21,348 nt of DNA from Candidatus Altarchaeales archaeon ex4484_96 (lineage in GTDB: Archaea; Altiarchaeota; Altiarchaeia; IMC4; QMZM01), in the NCBI GenBank assembly GCA_002254405.1, contig NJDH01000007.1:1-21348 (forward strand). The letters run 5' to 3'. This document shows, in pieces, positions 15,431-21,348 of this stretch (position 1 is its first letter; each line of letters starts with the position of its first letter). Below the pieces are notes generated by a model. That model was not told where the DNA came from, did not search any database, and saw only the letters and a program-made list of their open reading frames with translations. The position numbers and the translations under genes were made by a program.

Positions 15431-17590
15431 ATGAAACTAAAAAATTTATCCGTCACAACGCTGATATTAGTATATATGATGGCATGCTCCTGCACGGCAG
15501 ATATTGATGTAGGGGGCATAACAGTTACTTTTGATGGAAGCGACGATGACATAAAAATAGACCCAGGGGAAGGATTTGATTTAATTATCGAGCTTGAAGA
15601 CCCTGAAGAAAACGATACCGTGGACATTAAGGTGGATGTCCTCTTTGACAATATTCTGGTTTTAGATGAATATAACCTGGATAACGTTGATTTAGTCGAA
15701 GACGAGGAATGCACGATTGAACTCGATGACGGGGATTTCGACGACATCTGGAAGGATCTTTTCCTGGGATATGATTGCGGCTCACACGACATCAAGGTCA
15801 GAATATATGATGAGGTGAAAGAAGAAACCGATTCCGTTGATTTAGAGATAGAGGGGGATGAGTTTAAGCGGGTGGCCTTTGATCCGGAAGAACCCTCCGT
15901 AGATGAAGAAATAACAATATACGTCGAAGACGAGGATGGGGATGGGCTGGATAGGGCCTACATCAGGATATACAACCTGGGCGATGATGAAAGCTGGGAT
16001 GAAGACGATGAGGACTCCTATGAGAGAACGGACTATGGCGGGGAGGCAACCTTCACCCTTGAAGATGATTTCGACCCGGCGATAGGGCGCTATCTTTTTA
16101 TCATCGTGGAAAGCATCAGTGGAGGCAGCTACTGTCGGGTAACAAAAGAGTTGAGCATGAAAAAAGAGCTTGTGATAGACGGGCTGCCATCTGAGGCTAA
16201 GGCAGGGGATGAAATCGAGCTTCAGGTCCTTGACTCAAACAACAACCCGATAGCCTACGCTGATGTTACGGTAAGCGGTTCAGGGTTCAGCGATACCAAA
16301 TCCACCAACGCCGACGGATACGTTTATTTCACATTAACCGAAACAGGAAGCTTTAGCGTGGTAGCCACCAAAACAGACTACGAAGACAGTGTCATCAAGC
16401 ACTTCGAGATAAAGCCCAGAAGCGACTTAGACATCGATATCAAACCCGATGACGCCCTCGTAGGTGTAAAACTAACCATAACCATCTCCTCCAAGGGGAA
16501 TGAGGTTGAAGACGCTGAGGTAAAGATTAAAAAACCAGACGGCAGCTTTGAGAGTACAAAGCGAACCTCGTCTGATGGTGAAATAGAATATACGCCTCAG
16601 ACAGTAGGAGTATATGAGATAGAGGTCACCAAATCAGGATATCAAAAGACAACAAAAAAGCATACGGTATTAAATGAATTCGATGTGAGCCTATCCGCGC
16701 AGGTGTTGATAAACGAAGAAAACACAATAACAGTGAAAGACCACAGGGGAAATAACGTAGCTGAAGCGATAATATCCGTTAAAGGAACCAAAGTCGCTGA
16801 AACAGACAGCTCAGGTAAAGCATCCTTTATTATCGAAAGCGCAGGCACCTACACCATCGGAGTGAGCAAGGAGGGATTCAAGGACTACAGCGTGGATGTT
16901 AAAGCCGAGGGATCCCTCAGCGTTGAAGTAAGTGAAACCAAAATAGACCTGGATGATTACGTCACAATATATGTTAAAGACATGAAAGACCAGCCAATAG
17001 AGGCTGAATTAACGATATTAACCCCCAACGGAACCAGCACAATAGAGACCTCAAGCGAGATGGAGTATACGCCCGATACCGCAGGTAAATACGAGGTTAC
17101 AGCCAGGAAAAAAGGATATAGCCCGTCCACAACCGAGTTCAGCGTTAGCCCATACATGGTTACACTATCATCAGAGGTTGTAGGCAATTATCTTGTTGTC
17201 ACCGCAACCCGAAACAAAGAGCCTTTAAGCAACATCACAGTGTCGGTCACACCCCCCGAATCAGAAAGCTTTTTCATGTACACTGATGTAAACGGCAACG
17301 CTAAACTGGATCTTGCGCAGCTAGGAGAGAAAGGTAATTTCACTATCTCACTTGATGAGGTAAACTACGAGTCAGAGATAATAGTTAAGGAAGTAACAGG
17401 CTGGGGAGGCATAGACCTGATTAACCTGATAATGTGGGTTCTTCTAGCAGCTATTGTAATCCTTGCCGCAGCAGTGGTATTAGTCTATCTTAAAGGCAAA
17501 GGCAAACCAGGTGAACGTAAAGAAAAAGCCTTAACAGAAAGATATAAACCAGAGAAACCCCAAGGAAAAACCAGACTTGGACGTCTATAG
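15431..17590 (+). CDS. Membrane-anchored acidic surface protein with Ig-like repeats (paralog 3)
   Basis: This 719-residue protein has a signal peptide ending around MACSC (C19, C21), a highly acidic N-terminal region (about 30-225, rich in Asp and Glu), and then about five beta domains of 80-95 residues. A membrane helix lies at about 663-687, followed by a basic tail of 32 residues. C116 (GYDC) and C235 (YCRV) match paralogs 1 and 2 and may form a disulfide. The acidic loops between strands would suit calcium binding, as in many large surface proteins, but I see no defined calcium motif. It is probably a structural or adhesion protein of the cell envelope. Confidence 0.8.
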   Translation: MKLKNLSVTTLILVYMMACSCTADIDVGGITVTFDGSDDDIKIDPGEGFDLIIELEDPEENDTVDIKVDVLFDNILVLDEYNLDNVDLVEDEECTIELDDGDFDDIWKDLFLGYDCGSHDIKVRIYDEVKEETDSVDLEIEGDEFKRVAFDPEEPSVDEEITIYVEDEDGDGLDRAYIRIYNLGDDESWDEDDEDSYERTDYGGEATFTLEDDFDPAIGRYLFIIVESISGGSYCRVTKELSMKKELVIDGLPSEAKAGDEIELQVLDSNNNPIAYADVTVSGSGFSDTKSTNADGYVYFTLTETGSFSVVATKTDYEDSVIKHFEIKPRSDLDIDIKPDDALVGVKLTITISSKGNEVEDAEVKIKKPDGSFESTKRTSSDGEIEYTPQTVGVYEIEVTKSGYQKTTKKHTVLNEFDVSLSAQVLINEENTITVKDHRGNNVAEAIISVKGTKVAETDSSGKASFIIESAGTYTIGVSKEGFKDYSVDVKAEGSLSVEVSETKIDLDDYVTIYVKDMKDQPIEAELTILTPNGTSTIETSSEMEYTPDTAGKYEVTARKKGYSPSTTEFSVSPYMVTLSSEVVGNYLVVTATRNKEPLSNITVSVTPPESESFFMYTDVNGNAKLDLAQLGEKGNFTISLDEVNYESEIIVKEVTGWGGIDLINLIMWVLLAAIVILAAAVVLVYLKGKGKPGERKEKALTERYKPEKPQGKTRLGRL

Positions 17591-17597
17591 AGCCAAT

Positions 17598-17609
17598 CAA
17601 TTTATTTGC
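17598..17609 (+). promoter_or_regulatory. TATA-like sequence upstream of nop5
   Basis: AATTTATTTGCT lies about 37 bases before the nop5 ATG. It merges with the T-rich run that probably ends the preceding transcript, so its promoter role is uncertain. Confidence 0.3.
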
Positions 17610-17626
17610 TTTTTCTTCTATTTCTT
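17605..17626 (+). terminator. Oligo-T terminator after paralog 3
   Basis: After the paralog 3 stop, a T-rich run with little GC and no hairpin occupies 17605-17626. Archaeal RNA polymerase commonly stops at such oligo-T tracts. Confidence 0.35.
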
Positions 17627-17640
17627 ATTTAGCATATGAG

Positions 17641-18711
17641 ATGATTAGATTACATACCAACGTAATGGGTGTCTTCGCCCTGAAGAAAGGCAGGGTAATA
17701 GACAAGATATTTTATCCCAGGGACCCGGTTGAAATAGCTAAAAGGCTTGCTCAGGTAGAGAACTCATTTAGCAGTGAGGAGCAGGAGTTGATAGCCGGGC
17801 TTTACGCAACAGGCAACACTGTTTTATGCGTGAGAGACCCCCGAAGGTTCGCTAAACTAAACACCAGGGGAATGGATGATTTAAGCATCATAGGCACAAG
17901 CGAGCCTGTTGATGATTTGGATATCGCCTCCCAGGTTGGTATTAGCAAAAAAAAATTCATGCAACTGCTCTCCCAGGCGAACCTTGAGCTGACGAAAAGC
18001 AGGGTACGTGAGATAGACAAAGACCAGCTTTTAATACAGGCTGTTAACTCCATAGACGAGCTTGAGGAATCCAGCAATAAGTTAGCTAAGAGGCTTCGGG
18101 AATTTTTTTCCCATCATTTCCCGGAAATGGATTATCTTGTGAAAAACGATGAAACATACGCTCAACTTGTTAAAACAAACCTAAGCAACCTGAATAATCT
18201 AAACGAGGACATGAGGCAGCAGATAAAATATGCGAGAGAGGATAGCCTAGGCATCAAGTTCTCTAAAAGCGATTTAGAGGCAGTATGCCATCTAGCTGAA
18301 TCAATACTTAAGCTGTATGATACCAAAGCGGGTATGGAATCATACATCGACGGGTTAATGGACGAGGTTGCTCCTAATCTGAAGGCTCTGGCCGGGTCTC
18401 TTTTGGGAGCCAGGCTGATTTCATTAGCCGGCAGCCTAAGCAGGCTGGCTCGGATGCCGGCCTCAACCATACAGGTTCTGGGGGCAGAGGATGCTTTTTT
18501 TCGCTTCCTTAAGACAAAAAAGAAACCCCCTAAACACGGTATCATCTTCACATTACCTGAGATAAGAGGCGCTTCCAAGAACAAGAGAGGTAAAATTTCT
18601 CGGAAATTCGCTGCGAAGCTTGCTATAGCAGCTAAAGCAGACCATTTTAAGGGCGAGTTCATCGGTGAAGGGCTCAGAGAGGATTTCCTGAGAAAAATCA
18701 AGAAAATATAA
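17641..18711 (+). CDS. nop5: C/D-box ribonucleoprotein core protein Nop5 (Nop56/58 family)
   Basis: This 356-residue protein is the scaffold of archaeal C/D-box RNPs, which guide 2'-O-methylation of RNA. The N-terminal part (1-95: GVFALKKGRVIDKIFYP) corresponds to the fibrillarin-binding domain. A coiled-coil follows in the middle (about 130-220), then the Nop domain with LAGSLLGARLISLAGSLSRL, PASTIQVLGAEDAFFRFLK and PPKHGIIF. These are strong family signatures. The protein ends soon after the Nop domain and lacks the long Lys-rich tail found in many homologs. Fibrillarin, the usual neighbour, is absent here; instead the stop overlaps a sugar kinase start as TAATG. The family call is secure. 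Confidence 0.95.
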   Translation: MIRLHTNVMGVFALKKGRVIDKIFYPRDPVEIAKRLAQVENSFSSEEQELIAGLYATGNTVLCVRDPRRFAKLNTRGMDDLSIIGTSEPVDDLDIASQVGISKKKFMQLLSQANLELTKSRVREIDKDQLLIQAVNSIDELEESSNKLAKRLREFFSHHFPEMDYLVKNDETYAQLVKTNLSNLNNLNEDMRQQIKYAREDSLGIKFSKSDLEAVCHLAESILKLYDTKAGMESYIDGLMDEVAPNLKALAGSLLGARLISLAGSLSRLARMPASTIQVLGAEDAFFRFLKTKKKPPKHGIIFTLPEIRGASKNKRGKISRKFAAKLAIAAKADHFKGEFIGEGLREDFLRKIKKI

Positions 18712-19646
18712 TGGAAGTCAAGGTCACATCTATCGGGGATATTAACCTGGATTTGGTCTCATCTAATCTGGATAAAATGCCTGATAAAGACTCGCAGGTT
18801 CTCATAGAAGATTTTATGTATTCTGCTGGTGGATGTGCCACTAATTTTGCCAAAGCCACATCAACTATGGGATTGAAGACAAGGCTTATCGGGAAAATCG
18901 GGGCGGATATGCATGGAGTTCATCTCAGGGAAGAGCTTAATCGATTAGATTTACGGCTTTCATCGGGATCCAAGACCGGGCTAACCGTTGCCCTCTCATT
19001 TACCGATGGTTCTCGTTCCTTTATAACATACCCGGGCTCCAACAGCGAGTTAAGCATAGAAGACATAGATTTTAACCTGATTGAAGGCGGTTTTCTGCAT
19101 GTCGCTAGTTTTTTCCTCCAGGGCTTAAGAGAGAATACATCCAAGCTGCTGAAACACGCCCACAAAAATGATATGATATGCTCTTTTGACACAGGCTGGG
19201 ACCCGAGCGGGTGGGGGGATAAAGATGTTGAGCTTGTCATTGATACCCTGAAAGATGTGGATATTTTCTTCCCTAACCGGGCGGAGGCCGAGAAAATAAC
19301 CGGCGAACATGATGTTGAGAGATTATGCGATACTCTCTTGGGCTATGGCCCTGGCATTATCTCCCTGAAAATGGGTTCTAGAGGGTGTGTTATAGCAACC
19401 AAAAACCATAGACTCGAGCTGAAGCCTTATGTTGTTGATGTAGTGGATTCAACCGGTGCGGGTGATGTTTTTGCCGCTGGATTCATTTATGCACAAAGCA
19501 GGGGTTTAGGTCTTTATGAAAGCGGTGATTGGGCTAGTGCCGCAGCAGCTATTTCAACCAGAGCATATGGTAGCCTGGGTTATCCAACCCCAAGAGAAGT
19601 AAGCGATTTTTTGGCTAACACTGCTCGAAGCCGGCCATCACGTTAA
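18711..19646 (+). CDS. PfkB-family carbohydrate or nucleoside kinase
   Basis: This 311-residue kinase has the family's N-terminal SAGGCATNFAKATSTMG (about 38-54) and the PfkB signature DSTGAGDVFAAGF with GAGD at 249-252, where Asp252 is the catalytic base. An NRAE motif at 189-192 probably helps place magnesium and phosphate. The ribokinase-like family includes sugar, fructose-6-phosphate, nucleoside and ADP-dependent kinases, and the substrate cannot be decided here. The ATG shares a base with the nop5 stop (TAATG), so translation is probably coupled. The 3' end overlaps gatA on the other strand by 32 bases. Confidence 0.9.
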   Translation: MEVKVTSIGDINLDLVSSNLDKMPDKDSQVLIEDFMYSAGGCATNFAKATSTMGLKTRLIGKIGADMHGVHLREELNRLDLRLSSGSKTGLTVALSFTDGSRSFITYPGSNSELSIEDIDFNLIEGGFLHVASFFLQGLRENTSKLLKHAHKNDMICSFDTGWDPSGWGDKDVELVIDTLKDVDIFFPNRAEAEKITGEHDVERLCDTLLGYGPGIISLKMGSRGCVIATKNHRLELKPYVVDVVDSTGAGDVFAAGFIYAQSRGLGLYESGDWASAAAAISTRAYGSLGYPTPREVSDFLANTARSRPSR

Positions 19647-20895
19647 GTACCTTCTGGTCTTCAAGGGGTTTGCCCATAACCTGAAGCCCCGTTGGTATTG
19701 AATCGACCCTGCCAGCCGGTACAGTACCTGCCGGGATGCCAGCCAAGTTGGCTAATACCGTGAATATATCATAGGCATACATCACCATCGGGTCGTCTAT
19801 TTTTGTGCCAAGCCGGTGAGGTAGTTTGGGGACTGTGGGCCCAACCAGCAGCTCAACATCATCGAGAGCCGACATCAGCTCCCTGCGTAAAACAGAACGA
19901 GCCTTAAGGGCTTTCCTGTAGTATCTGCCTGAGTATTCCTTCTGGCTGATGTAGCTTCCCAGCTGGATGCGCCTTAACACCTCCGGCCCGCAGACGTCCT
20001 CTATCTTGAAGCCGTATCTTCTCCCATCGTATTTACGGGTAGCGGAAAAAAATTCAACATAAACGTTCAAATAATACGTTGGCAGGGCTATCTTCAGGTT
20101 GGGCAGCTCAACATCCACTATCTGAGCCCCCGCGGAGGATAGTTTATCAAGTGATTTATGTATGATCTTGCGGATTCCCTTATCCTGTATCATCAAATCA
20201 AACTCTTTAGCGTATCCCAGACGAACATCCCTTAAACTGGTATCCAGTTTCCCGCTGTAATCATAATATTTTTTCTCTAAATCAAGCGATGTCTCTTCTT
20301 TAATATCATATCCCGCCAGCACATCAAGCAGTAAGGCCACGGATTTAACATCCCGGGCTATGGGGCCTATCTGGTCAAGTGACATCGCTAAATCCAGCAG
20401 CCCGTATCTTGAAACAAGACCATATGATGGTTTAAAACCGACTACCCCACAGTGTGATGCCGGGTTCCTGATTGAGCCTCCCGTATCGGATCCTATGCTT
20501 AAATCCACAAGACCTGCCGCTACGGCGGCGGCTGAACCCGATGATGAGCCTCCGGGTATCCTGCCTCTGGCTGCGGGATTGTTTGTTGCGCCATAAAAGG
20601 AGGTTTCACCTGATGAACCGCAGGCGAACTCATCCATGTTAGTTAATCCGACAATAGTTCCGCCTTCTTTTTTTATTTTCTCCACCACAAAAGCATCATA
20701 TGAGCCGATGTGAGTCTCAAGTGTTTTGGATGCGGCGGTAATAGGCAACCCATCAACAGATATGTTGGATTTAACACCCAGTTTATAATTTGAGAGCCTG
20801 CCCCCTTTAGCCTTGTTTTTTTGGGCGATTCCCTCCTTATCCAGCACAATAAACGAATTTATTTTACTGTCTTCCTCCTCTATTTCTTTAAGCAT
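19615..20895 (-). CDS. gatA: Aspartyl/glutamyl-tRNA amidotransferase subunit A, N-terminally short
   Basis: This 426-residue amidase-signature protein should be the glutaminase subunit of the GatCAB enzyme, which turns mischarged Glu-tRNA-Gln or Asp-tRNA-Asn into the correct aminoacyl-tRNA. The Ser-cisSer-Lys triad is present: Lys42 (LGVKSN), Ser117 (PGGSSSGSA) and Ser141 (GSDTGGSIRNPA). Compared with the Staphylococcus residues Lys79, Ser154 and Ser178, all three are shifted by 37, so the first helical segment is missing. The frame upstream stops after two codons (TAA at 20902-20904), so the gene does not extend. A TATA-like box 27 bases before the ATG supports this start. It may be a real short form or another amidase-signature enzyme; GatB and GatC are not in the window. 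Its 3' end overlaps the PfkB gene. Confidence 0.85.
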   Translation of the reverse strand: MLKEIEEEDSKINSFIVLDKEGIAQKNKAKGGRLSNYKLGVKSNISVDGLPITAASKTLETHIGSYDAFVVEKIKKEGGTIVGLTNMDEFACGSSGETSFYGATNNPAARGRIPGGSSSGSAAAVAAGLVDLSIGSDTGGSIRNPASHCGVVGFKPSYGLVSRYGLLDLAMSLDQIGPIARDVKSVALLLDVLAGYDIKEETSLDLEKKYYDYSGKLDTSLRDVRLGYAKEFDLMIQDKGIRKIIHKSLDKLSSAGAQIVDVELPNLKIALPTYYLNVYVEFFSATRKYDGRRYGFKIEDVCGPEVLRRIQLGSYISQKEYSGRYYRKALKARSVLRRELMSALDDVELLVGPTVPKLPHRLGTKIDDPMVMYAYDIFTVLANLAGIPAGTVPAGRVDSIPTGLQVMGKPLEDQKVLNVMAGFEQC

Positions 20896-20915
20896 ATATT
20901 CTTATCGTCTTGATT

Positions 20916-20927
20916 CTAAATAAATAT
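20916..20927 (-). promoter_or_regulatory. TATA-like box for gatA
   Basis: On the minus strand this reads ATATTTATTTAG, centred about 27 bases before the gatA ATG, the classic leaderless archaeal spacing. It lies in the 35-base gap between gatA and the divergent secreted-protein gene, so the two promoters overlap. Confidence 0.5.
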
Positions 20928-20930
20928 CTG

Positions 20931-21348
20931 ATGATTGAAAAAACCATTCCCCTGGTGATGCTCCTATCATTTATTCTATCGTTTAATGTTGCGGCTGACG
21001 TAATCCTGCCGCAGGTTGTTTATACCATAAACGGGAGCGTTTGGGCTCTCTCTGTATCGGATGAGTATATCTCAGTTGCCTCAGATAATGGCTTCGTATA
21101 TCTGCTGAACAAGCAGGGAGTAACGCTCTGGCAGCTTAAGCTGACGGATGGTATTACTGCGGTTAATCTAAACGATGATGTTATCGCAGCCAACACCATG
21201 GATGAAAAACTCTATATTATTAACCTAAGCGGCCAGATAAAAGATTATCTTAAGGTCACAGGATACACAGAACACAGCAAGGCCCTTCATGTGAGAGGCG
21301 ATAATGTTGTCCTGGGAACACGCTCAGGTGATGTTTTTTTCTTTGAGG
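20931..21348 (+). CDS. Secreted beta-propeller-like protein (N-terminal part, cut by window end)
   Basis: The frame opens at ATG 20931 and stays open for 139 codons to the window end. It begins with a signal peptide (hydrophobic core VMLLSFILSFNV, cleavage near AA-D at 22-23). Then repeated beta strands follow the pattern of PQQ/WD-like propellers: SVWALSVSDEYISVAS, DNGFVYLLNKQGVTLWQL, DDVIAANTMDEKLYIINLSG and DNVVLGTRSGDVFFFE. Proteins of this type are exported and often bind ligands or pyrroloquinoline quinone, but nothing here shows a specific function. Its promoter would lie in the overlapping region before gatA (a CATATATT run centred 34 bases upstream). It is divergent from gatA. Confidence 0.8.
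   Translation, partial: MIEKTIPLVMLLSFILSFNVAADVILPQVVYTINGSVWALSVSDEYISVASDNGFVYLLNKQGVTLWQLKLTDGITAVNLNDDVIAANTMDEKLYIINLSGQIKDYLKVTGYTEHSKALHVRGDNVVLGTRSGDVFFFE

Noticed and set aside
15247..15795. Minus-strand frame of 182 codons spanning the gap between paralogs 2 and 3
   Set aside because: It is Ser-rich because it is antisense to Asp/Glu codons of the paralogs, and it has no recognisable domain; the + strand genes are strongly supported.
18162..18701. Minus-strand frame of 179 codons inside nop5
   Set aside because: It is the antisense of the conserved Nop domain; no family match or promoter supports it.

Overview
The window is archaeal. It carries a Nop5/Nop56-58 C/D-box RNP protein, an archaeal-type cofactor-independent phosphoglycerate mutase, an LplA/LplB split lipoate ligase, and several AT-rich TATA-like boxes about 25-27 bases upstream of start codons, as expected for leaderless archaeal transcripts. 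Several secreted or lipid-anchored Ser/Thr-rich and Ig-like surface proteins fit this. I cannot place the lineage more precisely; an uncultivated euryarchaeal-type or related group is a guess. No rRNA, tRNA, CRISPR array or mobile element was seen. Coding density is very high, and no gap without a gene reaches 300 bases.

Bases 1-6896 form a lipoate-assembly island, all on the + strand with overlapping or nearly overlapping genes. It holds a radical SAM protein (cut by the window start), an LplA-like ligase, a LipT-like flavoprotein, LplB, LplA, two biotin-synthase-like radical SAM proteins (LipS1/LipS2 type), an unrecognised protein with a degenerate M23/LytM-like barrel, and a GcvH-like lipoyl carrier with the modifiable lysine. 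This matches the non-canonical archaeal route: LplAB loads octanoate or lipoate onto a carrier, a LipS pair inserts two sulfurs, and a flavoprotein probably supplies electrons. The ligase and one radical SAM type are duplicated inside the island, and the barrel protein has no described role in the pathway. These are the most interesting points in the window.

Bases 6893-8670 encode two lipoproteins sharing a 109-residue C-terminal domain; the first overlaps the end of the GcvH-like gene. Bases 8667-10450 are a minus-strand group: acylphosphatase, a small unknown protein and phosphoglycerate mutase. A GNAT acetyltransferase diverges from the mutase at 10478.

Bases 11014-17590 hold three large tandem paralogs. 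Each has a signal peptide, many Ig-like/carboxypeptidase-regulatory-like beta repeats, one C-terminal membrane helix and a basic cytoplasmic tail. They are likely cell-envelope proteins.

Bases 17641-19646 encode Nop5 fused by a TAATG stop-start overlap to a PfkB-family sugar kinase, with no fibrillarin gene next to it. Convergent to this is gatA, with a shortened N-terminus, and divergent from gatA is the start of a secreted beta-propeller-like protein that runs off the window end.
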